64,000 nt of DNA from Phyllostachys edulis (taxonomy: Eukaryota; Streptophyta; Magnoliopsida; Poales; Poaceae). The translations under genes and the position numbers were made by a program. The notes below the pieces were generated by a model. The model had not been told where the DNA came from and did not search any database. It saw only the letters and a list, made by a program, of their open reading frames with translations. This document shows, piece by piece, positions 42,170-54,414 of the stretch. How positions within the stretch are numbered: the stretch's first letter is position 1; every line of letters begins with the position of its first letter. Location of the stretch: contig CM070563.1 in assembly GCA_036346405.1 (NCBI GenBank), positions 18,767,022 through 18,831,021 on the forward strand, given 5' to 3'.

Positions 42170-43650
42170 AGAAGAAGGTCACACCTAAGGTCTCAGCAAT
42201 CAAAGCGGCCGTAGCAGCCATGGCCCCAAGCACCCCGAGGGCCAAGCGAAGTAGGACCTCTGCAGCAGCGGCGGCCACCGTCGAATTGGCGGAGGAGGAA
42301 GCAAACAACTCCACACACAGAGACATCATCAGAAGCGACACCCGGCCCACCGAGGCATCTCTCCCCGGGAGCCACCTTGTGGGCCCACCTCTGTCGGGGG
42401 CAACGGGCATGACCCGCGAAGTGTACAAAGCCCTCTAGCAGGAACTAGCAGACCTCCACTGGGAGATGCTGGGTCTTCGGCGGCCAGCAGAGGTGGCCCT
42501 CGCATCCTCGCTCTGGCTTACGTCCCTCGCACAGGGGCAAACCACCAGAGCAGAGGAGGCCACCCTACCCACAACCATGCCCCTGGCTCCGCTGCTTCGG
42601 GGAGACTCCAACTCCCCATTGAGCGCAGGGCTGGAGACGGCCCGCTGGTTGTAGGGCTTCAAAATGTTGCACGGACCCCTCGGAGTTCCTCTAGGTGTAC
42701 GAAACCGCCATCGAGGCGGCCAGGGGAGATGACACAACCAAAGCAAAAGGCATCACCCTTGCTCTCAGGGGTGTGGCGTTGACATGGTTCTTCACCATCC
42801 CTTCCCAGTCCATATATGCGTGGGAGTAGTTGCGCGATCTTGTATGCGACAATTTCCAGGGACATTACATCGAGCCAAAGGACATAGGGCACCTGTTCGC
42901 AATAAAAAAAAGCCCTGTGCCAGTTCCTCTGCAGCTTCTTCAAAAAGTTCACGGAGGTGAAATGCCAAGGGAAGGGGGTCAATGAAACCACCGTCATAAA
43001 CACAACCACATACGAATTTCAGAGGGGCCCCATGTCAGAAAGGTTGGCTCGCAAGCCCATCCGCACAGTAGCGGAGCTCTTTGACAAGATGGATGAGTAC
43101 GCATGGGCAGAGGAAGACAGCACCCGAAGGGTGGAGGCTCGGGCCCCCGCTGCCTTAGCACCAACCCCAAGCAGGCCGCCCGAGAAAGGACCCACAGCCA
43201 CCATGGTAGGGACACCTGCCAAGTTGTGGGCCAACGACTACCGCCAGAAGGGGCGGAACGTCTACCACATAGACGACGGGCAACCCCCCGAAGGGGTGAA
43301 GCGAGGAGGCCGAGGAGGATGCGGTTGGGGCCGAGGCCACGGGAGTAATGACGGGAGGAAACCGGACACCCGAGCTGGTGCCAGAGGCCCTCCGCTATTT
43401 TGTGATCTCCACGGCGAGGGATCACACACAACCAGGGAGTGCCGCACCATAGCGGCCATTCAAGACTACATGAACCATGGCCAGCAGCCGACCGAGCACG
43501 AAGACAGGAGGGGAGCGGGCAACCAGTTGCCCGCCTCGCCACCAAGGCCCCGCACAGAAGGAGGCCACGAGGAGCAACATCAGAGGATCATAAACATGAT
43601 CACAATACGATCCTCACTCGGCATAACATAAAAAAGGCAATGGCGCGCAT
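42170..43650 (+). pseudogene. Gypsy gag, broken
   Basis: Plus-strand gag of a Tat-like Gypsy element. It begins in the frame VTPKVSAIKAAVAAMAPSTP, with stops after REVYKAL and ETARWL. It then reads ITLALRGVALTWFFTIPSQS, a stop after YAWE, and the RGPMSERLARKPIRTVAELF segment (42957 onward). The zinc-knuckle-like CDLHGEGSHTTREC and YMNHGQQ end the domain. Order and motifs fit the capsid gene, but at least four stops or frameshifts break it. Confidence 0.75.
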
Positions 43651-45115
43651 ACGCTCGACAAATCCACCACGTCACGACGTATCCTGCCTCTAGCCCACCT
43701 CACTACGCTGAGATACCAATCACATTCAGCCTTGAGGACGCCCGAGGCCTGTACTTCCCCCATCAGGACCCCTCGTCATTTTCGCCAACATCACGGATTT
43801 CGAGGTTAGACGCGTCCTCGTGTGATGTGACGGTGGCCCGATCTTCTGAAAGGTACTGATAAGTCGATTGTGGAGAACACGACGTTGATGATCCAAAGGC
43901 TCCGACCAAAACATATCGAACCCCTCGCAATCACTACACCACTGCTCCGTTGGTTATCAACCGTGCCGAACGCGGTTGACCTCGCCAAGAAGGCTATCTC
44001 CTACAAGCGAATCGAGAACACAAGCAAGAGAGTAGAAGATGCAATTTGAAATTGTATTGCAAATAAATCTTTAAGCTCACAAGTTGGGGTTCCTCAATCG
44101 AACGTGCGGCGAGACTGCTAAGCAGAATAAACTCTTAAGAAAAACCCAAGGAAAACTAAAGGGGTGTGGCCTCCTTATATAGGGGAGGGGGAGCCACACA
44201 TAGAAAGGAACTAACGTGGTGGTACTATTCATGGGTTACTGTTCATGTGAACAGTCCAACGTGAACAGTGTGGCCCAAGGAGGGGAGCCCATGTGGGCCA
44301 AGTCAACTCACTCATTACATAGCCCAATTTGGCCCAAACAGGTGACGCAACACCTTCTTTTGATGATTATAGTGCGCACAAAAGGAATTTGGAGATGATG
44401 CCAGATCCGTTGGAAAGAGGAGGAGATAAGATTTCCATCAAGTACTCGTGGACCTCAAACGGACTCCGTATGTGAAAGTTATGCATATTTGAAGTCGGTG
44501 CTGTCTCTGGAGGCCGAATTGGATTCCCAAACATATCTAGCTTGAACTCTTGCTTGGTACGTGGAGTAGCACCAAGGCATGTAGACGTAGCACTATGGCA
44601 TGTAGACATAGCACCATGGCATGTAGACCAAGCTCGGCTCGTATGAGAAGAAGTAGCTCGGTACTGGGGAATATGGCAGTGCAGTAGCCGAAAGTCTTAT
44701 CGGAGAAGGTGTGGTTGAAGTAGAGGATGCTGTGCAACGGGTCGAAGCAGTGGTTGCATCCTTAGGGTTGATGTCCTCATCATCATGGACGAAGGAAGAT
44801 CCGCGGACCTGCTGTTCACGGACGCTTTCAATAAAATGATGATCCCCAGAGATCGTCTGTCGCCCCCGGGCATACCCCTAGTAGGCTTTGGGGGGGGGGA
44901 GACCCGTGATGGCCCTAGGTCAAATCAACCTTGCCGTCACGTTCAGTGATGACTTCGCGTCTTGGACCGAGGTCGTCACGTTCGACATCGTCCAGACGCC
45001 CTACAAGTGCAACGCCATCCTTGACCAGGCCACACTGAATACCTTCGGCGTGATCGCACACCCCAACTACCTGTGCATGAAGATCCCCACGCCAGAGGGC
45101 ATAATCACGGTATGA
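43651..45115 (+). pseudogene. Gypsy protease region, interrupted
   Basis: The segment ITFSLEDARGLYFPHQDP.. (about 43717-43830) and, after an insert, ADLLFTDAFNKMMIPRDRLS then LGQINLAVTFSDDFASWTEV and YKCNAILDQATLNTFGVIAH. These are the aspartic protease and linker of Tat-like pol. The catalytic D-G-S/G segment should lie where the insert begins, so it is destroyed. Confidence 0.65.
43813..44775 (-). mobile_element. LTR-like insertion in the Gypsy protease region
   Basis: About 960 bases with no Gypsy coding similarity separate two parts of the protease region. The minus strand shows promoter layout: a TATA box CTATATAAGG (plus 44173-44182) followed by a leader; the other end starts TGATGAGGACATCAACCC. 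It has the look of a solo LTR. I could not confirm a 5-bp duplication, so the limits are estimates. Confidence 0.5.
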
Positions 45116-45399
45116 GGGGACTAGGACTTGGCAAGGCAAACGGAGCTTGAGACAATCTCGCCAGCCCACCACGTCCACACTGTCGAAGTCGATGCAAATG
45201 CCCAGGTAGACACCTGTTCGGCGAAATGGGCACCGAAGACCAAACAAGAGGGACAATTTCGAAGAGTCCCTTTGAGGGAGGCCTCCCTAGAGAAATCAGT
45301 GGCCCTTGGGGTGGACCTCCTAGCAGAAGCACACGATGCCATCCCCGGGGTGGCACGGGAGATCATTGAGGACTGTCTGGCCATCAAAAGTGATGCATC

Positions 45400-46600
45400 C
45401 CCTAAGAAATAGAAGTTACGACACATGTCAGCAGAGCGGCTGGAAGCCGCCAAGAAGGAAATAGGCAAGCTGCTAAAGGCAGGCATCATTCGCGAGATCA
45501 AGAACTCCGAATGACTGGCCAACACTGTCCCAGTGTAGAAAGACACTAGCAAATGGCACATATGCGTCAACTTCACCGACCTGAACAAAGCATCCCCGAA
45601 GGATGATTTTCCTCTACCTCACATCGATCAACTGGTGGAGGCCACTTCGGGCTGCGAGCTGATGAGCTTCCTGGACGCCTACTCCGGGTATCATCAAATA
45701 TTTAAGGCCAAAGAGGATGAACCAAAAACCACCTTCATCACCCCCATCGGCACCTATTGCTTCACCTGCATGCCCTTCGACCTGAAGAATACGAGCGCAA
45801 CTTTCACCCGACTCATCACAAAGGTGCTAGCCGGCCAGCTCGGCCGCAACGTTGAGGCATGTGTTGACGACATAGTGATCAAAAGCAGGCTCACAGTCTC
45901 ACACACAAAGGACCTATAGGAAACCTTCGCCATCTTCCAAGCGGAGGGGATCAAACTCAACCCCGAGAAATATGCCTTCAGCGTAAAGGCGGGCAAGCTC
46001 CTGGGTTCCTCGTATCTGAAAGGGGTATCGAGGCCAACCCTGAAAAAATAAAAGCCATCCAAGAAATTGAGCCCCCTCACAACGCCCAGGAGGTGCAAAG
46101 ACTGACGGGGCGCCTCGCAGCCCTCAGTCGATTCCTTTCCCGCTCTGCAGAGCGGGCCCGTTGTTTTTCAAGACACTACGGGGAGCAAATTAGTTTTGAT
46201 GGACGGAAGACCGCCAGAGGGCGTTCTGAGAGCTCAAGCAATACCTCGCCCAGCTACCGAGCTTAGCCAGCTAGAAGCCCAACACAGACCTCCTATTGTA
46301 CCTCGCCGCCTCCTCATCAGCAGTAAGCACAGTCCTCGTCCAAGAAAACAACGGACAATGCCCTGTGTATTATGTTTTGAAGGCCCTCCAAGGGGCCAAG
46401 ATCAGATACACAGAGTTGAAAAAGCTGGCATACACCCTGCTCATGGTCTCGCGCAAGCTCATGCAATACTTTCTAGCGTATGCCATCACTGGCAAGTGGG
46501 CAGCTGAGCTGGCGCCCTTCGACATCACCTTCACGGTGCGAACGACTATCAAGTCACAAGCCCTCGCCGATTTCGTCACCGAGTGGACACCCTAGATCGA
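45400..46600 (+). pseudogene. Gypsy reverse transcriptase and first RNase H-like domain, broken
   Basis: KDTSKWHICVNFTDLNKASP then DDFPLPHIDQLVEATSGCEL, SFLDAYSGYHQI, FITPIGTYCFTCMPFDLKNT and EACVDDIVIKSR give the RT motifs in order. The catalytic box normally YVDD reads CVDD. Stops after LTVSHTKDL and in the thumb break it. 46296-46595 then reads SAVSTVLVQENNGQCPVYYV and KIRYTELKKLAYTLLMVSRK, the connection/RNase H-like domain. The element cannot make active enzyme from this copy. Confidence 0.8.
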
Positions 46601-47143
46601 AGAACAACCCCCAAGCAGGATCGAGGCCCCATGGACAATCTACACCAACAGATCTTGGTGCGCGCGGGGGCTGGGGCAGTGGCCATCTTGGTCGCCCCGA
46701 ACAGGCGAAGCATGTCACACACCGCCCGCCTCGACTTCGCGACAACAAACAACGCCTCAGAGTACAAAGCCCTGCTATTTGGCCTCCACAAGGCAAAGGC
46801 ACTAGGGGCGAAGCGCATAGTCATCAAAAGCGACTCCCGTCTGATGGCGGGACACTTCAACAAATCCTTCACCGCTAGGGACCTCGAAATGACCAGATAC
46901 CTAATGGCGGTGTGGGAGGTAGCAAAGTACTTCCTCGGCATCACTGTCCAAACCATCCCAAGGAGTAACAACAAGGCAGCTGATAGACTCACAAAATTGG
47001 CCAGCTCAGATGAGTGCCCTCTGCCAGAAGTCTTATATGAGATACTACGGGTCCCTTCAACTGCACCCGAAGCGCAAGGGGCTGCACCCAGAGCACAAGG
47101 GGCTGCGTCTGGAGCACAAGGGGATGCACTCGAAGCACAATAG
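46583..47143 (+). pseudogene. Gypsy RNase H (plant archaeal-type second copy)
   Basis: 186-residue frame containing TTNNASEYKALLFGLHKAKA, then RIVIKSDSRLMAGHFNKSFT and RSNNKAADRLTKLAS: the E, D and D/N residues of an RVT_3-type RNase H domain, an extra RNase H typical of the Tat clade. It ends with a run of short Ala/Gln-rich repeats (PEAQGAAPRAQGAASGAQGD). Confidence 0.75.
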
Positions 47144-48420
47144 GCTATGTGCCTGGTGCTCCACATTGACGGGGCCGACTGGCAGGACACCATCACCAAA
47201 TACCTCGTAGGCAAAGAGCTCAAAGATACTGCCGAAGCAAAGCGCCTCCAGCACCGAGCAAGGAATTACCACATCATCAGGGATCAACTATACAAAGAAG
47301 GCGTCTGTGCTCCCTTCTTACGATGTGTGTTCCAACAGGAGGGCCAATCCCTCCTAAGGGACATCCACGAGGGGCCCTATGGTGCACATCAAGCGCCCTG
47401 GGGCCTCGTGGATAGGGCCTTCCGCTAGGGTTTTTATTGGCCGACAACACTCCGTGATGCACAAGATCTCGTCTAGCGTTGCTAGGGGTGCCAGTGGGTC
47501 TGTCACAATTCGAAGGCACCAACGGTCCCACTATAGCCCCTGCCCCCAGTCTAGCCTTTCGCACGATGGGGGCTCAACATCATCGGTCCATTCCCGGCAG
47601 CCAAGGGCAACCTCCGCTTCACATTTGTCGCCATCGAATACTTCTCCAGGTGGGTAGAGGCCGAGCCAGTTGCCAAAATCACGGCCGCCGCAGCACAGCG
47701 GTTCGCTTGGAGGAACATCATTTGTAGATACGGGGTGTCACGCGACATCGTCACCGATAGTGGCACCCAGTTTGATTCGACATCCTTTAGGGCATTTTGA
47801 AAGGTCTGAGAACAACGATATGCTTCGCATCGGTTGGACATCCTGAGTCCAACAGGTCGATCAAGTGAGTCAATGGTAACCTACTGATAGGGTTGACAAA
47901 GTGCCTTGTGGGCTTACCAAAGAGGCTCTGGCCTGAGGAACTTCAGAAAGCCCTGTGGGCACTTCGAACATCACCAACCATGGCCACGGGCTTCTCACCC
48001 TTCAAGCTCCTGCTCGGCGATGAAGCAACAACCATAGGAGAGCTCGCGACCAAGTCCCTTCGAGCAATAGAAGATAGTGAGCCCACGGGTCGGGAGACCT
48101 CCCTCGACCTCCTTGAAGAGCATCGCGTACAAGCCATATCAACCATGGCAAAGTGCACAGAAGGGGTAGCGCAGGAATCCAATAAGAAGGTCAAGATCCA
48201 CCCTCTAGCGCCAGGCGACATGGTCCCCAAGTGAGCCGCAAATCCCACGACCATAGGCAAGCTAGAGTCTAAGTAGGAAGGGCCATACATCATCACCAGC
48301 AACACAAGGGCCGGCTCCTACTGCATCATGACGCCGAAGGGACAACAACTAGACCACACAAGGAACGGTAAGAGCCTCTGCAAGTTTTATCCCTAGGACC
48401 AACAATGTAAAAAGCTGGCT
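47144..48420 (+). pseudogene. Gypsy integrase, broken
   Basis: The HHCC-like zone LQHRARNYHIIRDQLYKEGV with LLRDIHEGPYGAHQAP (47250-47400), then in other frames a core with FVAIEYFSRWVEAEPVAKIT, RYGVSRDIVTDSGTQFDSTS, and 47893-48234 reading RLWPEELQKALWALRTSPTM and ATGFSPFKLLLGDEA. The DDE residues are partly visible (the D of VTDSGTQF). Frameshifts at about 47400, 47640 and 47800 break it. Confidence 0.75.
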
Positions 48421-48529
48421 ATGCCCAGGCAATCGTCACTTGCCATCCCAGAATGGCAGAGGCATGTACAAAAGTAGATGTATGTCTTTTGGGCATTTTG
48501 TCCCTATCTAATAGAAAGAAGAAATCGCG

Positions 48530-49080
48530 TATGGCTCATTAGCCCTGGTGCACACCGAGGCCACCCACAAGCACGAGTGTATAAATAGACACCGTGCATG
48601 GCTCATTGGTCCTGGTGCACACCGATGACCCCCATAGGCACGAGTGTATAAAAAGACACCGTGCATGGCTCATTAGCCCCGGTGCACACTGATGCCCCCA
48701 CAGGCATGAGTGTATAAACAGACACCGTGCATAGCTAATTAGCCCCAGTGCACACCGATGCCCCCTGCAGGCATGAGTGTATAAACACACCGCGCATGGC
48801 TCATTAGTCCCGGTGCACACCGATGCTCCCCGTAGGCACGAATGTATAAACAGACACCGCGCATGGCTCATTAGCCCCGGTGCACAACGATGCCCCCGTA
48901 GGCATGGGTGTATAAACAGACACTGCACATGGCTCATTAACCTCGGTGCACACCGATGCCCCCACAGGAACAACTGTATAAACAAACACCGCGCATGGCT
49001 TATTATCCTCGGTGCACATTGATGCCCTCCGCAGGCACGAGTGTATAACAAACACCGTGCATGGCTTATTAGCCCCAGTG
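48530..49080 (+). repeat. Tandem repeat A behind pol, about 63-base unit
   Basis: Nine units of the type CATGGCTCATTAGCCCCGGT then GCACACCGATGCCCCC and CACGAGTGTATAAACAGACA, with 1-10 differences each. A tenth unit lies at 52499-52580, beyond the inserted CACTA element. Such arrays are common in the 3' untranslated part of Tat-like Gypsy elements. Confidence 0.85.
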
Positions 49081-49084
49081 CACA

Positions 49085-52000
49085 CACTACAACAAAACAT
49101 ACGTATAGCAATGTAAATCTCGCAACGGAAAGCATAAGCGTTGCCAAGGAAAAATCTATCCACATCTAAGCTTCTTATCCTGACTGTTGAGTCCTGAGAA
49201 CGCTCCCCATCCCCCCATCTCATTCCTTCCTCTTCCTCTAAAATAGATCCCCTTTGCCAAACCGCCGCACATGCTGGCCACGCCAAACCGTTGCACTCCC
49301 ATCGCCGCTCGCCTCCACGCATGCCCCTCACCCACCGCCGCCCTCCCCTCCCCTCCCTAACCTTCCTTCTACTGCGCGTCCCCCCAGTGGGATCCTATGC
49401 GAGCCCCGCGCGCCCGCAGGATCGCGCTGCCTCCATGTGCGCCAAGCACCATCCGGATTCTACCACCGTGTGCACAGCTACCTCCGCATCGTCAAGCGCC
49501 TTCGGGCCCTCGCCACCTCCGCATGCGCTGAGCGCCCTTCCGAATTCCATTGCCTCCTAGTGCGGCCGAGCGCCCTCTGGCTCCCGCCGACCGAAGCAAG
49601 CCGCTGCCACCCTCCGGATTCTAGTGCCTTCTCATCTCACACTGCGCCATCCATTGCAGACCTCGACGAAGCTTCATAATCATCCCGCCTCTTTGTGCCA
49701 CTGCACATGCATCACTATTTGTTTTGTGGATTAAGCTTGTGGCATAAAGTTTCAATTTGCGGTTTAGTTTTTTGATCTATAGATTGTTCATGTATCTTGA
49801 GATGCATCTTAAGTTAATCTCAGTTATGAGTTAATATGGTTAATTCTGGCTATTTCTGGCATAATCAAGATATGGTTTAAGCTTTAGTATCTTAAGATTG
49901 TTCATCATCTTGAATTGTTGCTAGTTCTCGAATGAATATTGTCATTTGTGATCTTGTCAGAGAAATCAAGAGATACTATTTTTAATTTCAATATTGAACT
50001 GGGATTAATGTTATCGATGCATCTTCGATTATCGATTCTTGCTTGGTTCTTCTTTGTTTTTCGGTTTAAATCAAGATGTGGTTAGGGAAATTAATGTTCT
50101 GCATAAGGTCGATGAAGGATTCAGCTTATTGCATCATTACTGATTATACATGCATCATAAGTTCACCTGATTATGAGATGCAATTTCAGTTTATCAAGCC
50201 TCATTGTTTTGAGAAATTATGGCTTAAAGATTCTGCATAAGGTTGATTTGCGGATTAAGTTTTTACATAAGGCCAGATGAAGGATTTTGCATAAGATCCA
50301 TGCATCATTAAGATTTTACATAAGATCCATGCATCATTAAGTATTTGTGTAAGGTTAGATGAAGGATTAAGCTTATTGCATTATTTGAGTATCCATGCAT
50401 CATAAGTTCATATGATTAGGAGATGCAATTTTGGTTTGTCAAGCCACATTATTTTGAGAAATTGTGGCTTAAAGATTCTGCATAAGGTTCGGATTATAGG
50501 CCCTACATCAATGCCAGCGGTCTGCCTTCGATTGGAATTGTTTTGAGCTATTGTCCTTACTCCGGCGACCTCACAGTGAAGCTCTTCATCGTCGTCTCCT
50601 TCCCCCTCCTGGATAGTATCTCACACACCAGCCTTTTCCACAACGTGCCTTGTCTCCCAATGGTTAGTAAGATTCCCTAATCCTCAATTTCTTTAAATCC
50701 CCAATCCCTAATCTCATAGTTTCACTAATTCCCTAACTTCTGTCTAATTGATTTTGAAGGGAAGTAATGGATCTCGAATGGTTTCTCCCCTTGATCTCAA
50801 TTCCTTTCAATAAATACGCAGATTTGGGGCAAATAATCACCATAGCCTCCCATATCTGGTGAGGTAGCGACCCTAGTCCCATTATTGACTTTAGAGTCTG
50901 GATAGCACAATTGTGGTGAGTTGTTCTATTTCATTGTTATCTAGTTTTTGTAGTCGTACAATTGTAGTATATACAGTACGATGCTTGATGTTTTGAATTG
51001 TTTACTCTCAATCAAATATGATGATATGGATTAGTGGTACAGGTCGAGCAAGCTCAGATATTCAGATTGTGGCCTCTCCAAATGCATGTCACCCTTTGTC
51101 CGACCATGCCGTCCAGACATGTGCTTAAGGTGTTCTCTAAAATGACAAAGTGGCTCCACTCCTGGATAACTAGGTATGAAAAATATGAATGTGCTTATTC
51201 ATTAGTACTTGAGTTGCACAAAAAAATTTGGGCTCTACCCTGCAGTTAACTTAAGCCTATTTTGGGGCCTAATTTCCTAACTGGAACCTTCATATGAACC
51301 ATAGTGTGGTAAATTAATTTGATCTGAAGGTAGCAAAAATTATGTATTGGTAGACAATACTTTGTTACAGTACTGAAGCAAGTTTTTCCAGTTACTAAGA
51401 CATTCTAGTTACTAAAGACACAAGAGGTTGAAACTTGAAAGAAATATGTATTCAGATATTTAGTAGAGCTGGGAGAATAAAGAGTGCACATGTGGGCTTT
51501 GTCTTCTCTCTCATATTTTTTCATGATATGTGTAGGGAACTCTTTACAATTTTTTCATATCTTATTTCAATTTCCTCATGACTATGAAATGCAACTTATT
51601 ATGACTTATTAAAGCATGATCATATCTCTTAATTAGCTAACTAAACAGTATATGCTAATGTGCAACTTTGTTGACAAAATCTCCAGTACATCAACTTACC
51701 AAGTAATTTTTTGAGTGCAGATTTAGTAGTACATCAACTTATCAAGTAATTTTTTGAGTGCAGATTCAGTACTTCCACCCAGTGGATGCTAATGCAATGG
51801 ATTGCTATCAGTAGCTTGATGCCCTAATGCACTATTTATCCTTAGCAGAACAGAGAACTTCTCTTGTGCAGATTGATCGTCCAACCTCAAGCTATGTAGG
51901 ATGATGCTATGGATGACATGTTCAATGCAAGGTGGAGAATGGTGACATAGGCAGATGATCTTCATTACATTTAGATTTCATTCTGTTAGGAAATGATGTT

Positions 52001-52498
52001 CAGGTAAAATATTTATGTCATGTCTTATGTGGATGGTTCTCTGTGTAATGAAACAATTTGTTTTTAATATATGAGTGTTCTTTTTAACTATGCTACGATC
52101 GATAATGATTTTTTTACTTTGACTTCTACACACTTATAATTGTTGCCGCAGCCTAATTATATCTGTTACTAAAATAGCAAAAGTCATATGTATGGCAAGT
52201 ATCAACGCTTCTATGCGTTGTGACAATATAATTATATCCATTGTCAAAATAGTAAAAGCCATCCATGCATGGTAAGTACCCACGTATACAAGTGTAGTTA
52301 CAACCTGACTATATCCGTTGCTACTTTGCAACACCTTTTCATATCTATTACCAACGCTTGCTTATCTGTTGTAATAGACTCTCGCAATGGTCTCAATGGC
52401 AATACATAGTAAATGCGTTGGTATAGACTGTACCAACACTTATTTGGATTTTCACCAACGCATATATGTGTTGTTAAAGGGGTGTTCATCTTGTAGTG
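49085..52498. mobile_element. Non-autonomous CACTA element inside tandem repeat A
   Basis: Starts CACTACAACAAAAC and ends CATCTTGTAGTG, with 3-bp duplication ACA on each side (49082-49084 and 52499-52501). Subterminal words related to ACCAACGC/GCGTTGG recur in both orientations at the right end (52190-52480). The inside has no transposase. It holds a GC-rich Pro-rich frame (49254-49679, not recognised), an inexact 95-base direct repeat (50150-50245 and 50389-50487), and a 42-base tandem pair at 51688-51770. It looks like a CACTA element carrying foreign sequence. Confidence 0.8.
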
Positions 52499-52584
52499 AC
52501 ACTGGTGCCCCCTGTAGGCACAAGTATATAAATATACTGTTCATGGCTCATTAGCCCCGTTACACACCAATGCTCCCCGCGGGT

Positions 52585-52685
52585 ATGAGGGTACAGCCGA
52601 AAATGACGCGCATGGTTCATGCCCCGACGCACAAAGCCTGGTACCAAGCACTAGAACACATCGGGGGGGGGGGAGGGGGGTGGGG
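52585..52685. other. Short linker with a G-rich run
   Basis: Between the two tandem arrays lies a run of about 30 bases that are nearly all G (52662-52690), a possible G-quadruplex former and a likely spot for assembly error. Confidence 0.5.
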
Positions 52686-53815
52686 GGGGACGGCACTGAT
52701 TTTTGCCTCCTCCTCGCAAAAAAGTTAGGGCTCCCCTGGAGCCATATCTAAAAAAGTCTAGGGGACGACTCTAGGCTTCGCCTCCCTCTCGAAAAAAGGT
52801 AGGGATCCCTCGGAGCCCTATCTAAAAAAGTACGGGGGACGGCGCTAGGCTTCTCCTCCCCTCATATAAAAAGCTAGGGTTCCCCCAGATCACTATCTAA
52901 AAAAGTATGGGGAACAACGCTAGGCTTCGCCTCCCCTTCGCAAAAAAGTTAGGGCTTCCTCGGAGCCCTGTCTAAAAAAGTATGGGGGACGGCGCTAGGC
53001 TTCACCTCTCCATCACAAAAAGTTAGGGCTCCCCCGAAGCCCTATCTAAAAAAGTATGGGGGACGGCGTTAAGCTTCACGCCCCCTGCATAAAAAGTTAG
53101 GGCTCCTCCAGAGCCTATCTAAAAAAGTATGGGGGATGGCGCTAGGCTTCGCCTCCTCCTCGTATAAAAAGTTAGGGCTCCCCCGGAGCCCTATCTAAAA
53201 AAGTATGGGGGACGACGCTAAGCTTCACCTCCCCCTTACAAAAAAAGTTAGGGCTCCCCCGGAGCCCTATCTAAAAAGTATGGGCACGCACGCCAGCCCA
53301 CCACATAAAGTTAGGGCCCTGAGCCCCATCTAAAAAGTATGGAGGATGGCGCTAGGCTTCATCTTCCCATCGCAAAAAGTTAGGGCTCCCCGAAGCCCTA
53401 TCTAAAAAAGTATGGGGGATAGCTCTAGGCTTCGCCTCCCCCCTCAGAGAAAGGTAGGGCTCCCCCGGAGCCCTATCTAAAAAAAGAACAGGGGACAGCA
53501 CTAGGCTTCGCCTCCCCCTCACATAAAAAGTTAGGGCTCCCCAAAGCCCTATATGAAAAAGTATGGGAGACGACGCTAGGCTTTGCCTCCCCCTCACATA
53601 AAAAGATAGGGCTCCCCTCGAGCCCTATCTAAAAAGGTGAGGGATGATGCTAGGCTTCGCCTCCCTCACATAAAAAGTTAGGGCTCCCCCAAAGCTCTAT
53701 CTAAAAAAAATGAGGGACGACGCTAGGCTTCGCCCCCCCCCCCCTCACAAAAAGTTGGGGCTCCCCTGGGGCCCTATCGAAAAAAGTGGGGCACGCCGCT
53801 AGGCTTTGCCCCCTA
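52686..53815 (+). repeat. Tandem repeat B behind pol, about 73-base unit
   Basis: About fifteen units of the type AAAAAGTTAGGGCTCCCCCG, GAGCCCTATCTAAAAAAGTA, TGGGGGACGGCGCTAGGCTT, CGCCTCCCCCTCGC. Each unit contains an inverted GGGCTCC..GGAGCCC hairpin. Units differ by a few bases; one (near 53300) is shortened. Part of the Gypsy 3' region. Confidence 0.9.
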
Positions 53816-54180
53816 GCAGAAACCCTCAAAAGAAAAAGGAGTTAGCATGGGCCAAACGCACGCATAATGCCAAGAAATCCCCACTTTATTCATCACAAGT
53901 CCAAGGTACAAGGTACGTATGCCGGGGGCCTGGCCCAGTAAAACAAAAAAAATGAATAATAAAAGTACATATAGTACGCAATCTCAACAACACTACACAA
54001 TCTCAACCACATAACAAGCAAATTACAAGATTGGCGCAGCAAACGGCTACGGGGCCCCAACATAAAACACGTCTGGGCGAAGCAGCCACTCACCTAGCTC
54101 CTCATCGGATGGCCCGGTAGCCATGAACTTAAGGTACTCTATCTCTGCGCTCCAATACTCCTTCTCCATTTCAAACTTGA
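53816..54180 (-). pseudogene. End of Gypsy 3' region with an antisense reading frame
   Basis: CCCACTTTATTCATCACAAG and a polylinker-like stretch are typical of the pol-3' LTR interval. On the minus strand 54175-54060 reads FEMEKEYWSAEIEYLKFMAT then GPSDEELGEWLLRPDVFYVG and AP before a TAG. It is short but compositionally protein-like. Some Tat-like Gypsy elements of grasses carry an antisense gene in this interval, so this may be its C-terminus. No 3' LTR is seen before the next element. Confidence 0.45.
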
Positions 54181-54414
54181 AAATATATTTTCTATAGCTC
54201 AGAAATACAAACTGATTTCTATTTTGAAAATATAGTGGAACTCAAAGCTGGGAATATGTTATTTGTATTTGATATACTCTGTTATGCTTGTTTGGATTTT
54301 CTGAATATTGGGGGTTGTTTGGTTTTTTCTCATTTTGCATGTTCAAATTTGATTTTGAATTTAAAATACAAACAACTCAAGTGAACAGTGCCTGGAAATA
54401 ATTTTCCTAGGTTC
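54181..54414. other. AT-rich junction sequence, no gene
   Basis: No coding signal apart from the fading antisense frame. Sequence style is like the AT-rich parts of the giant LTR family; it may be a fragment of another copy. Confidence 0.35.

Noticed and set aside
48539..49331. Cys-rich repeat protein on the minus strand (175-208 codons)
   Set aside because: It is the translation of the 63-base tandem repeat; unit length is divisible by three in places, which keeps the frame open.
52660..52690. Long G run as a telomere-like or regulatory G-quadruplex site
   Set aside because: Lacks the TTTAGGG unit and sits at the edge of a tandem array; more likely a slippage product or sequencing artefact.
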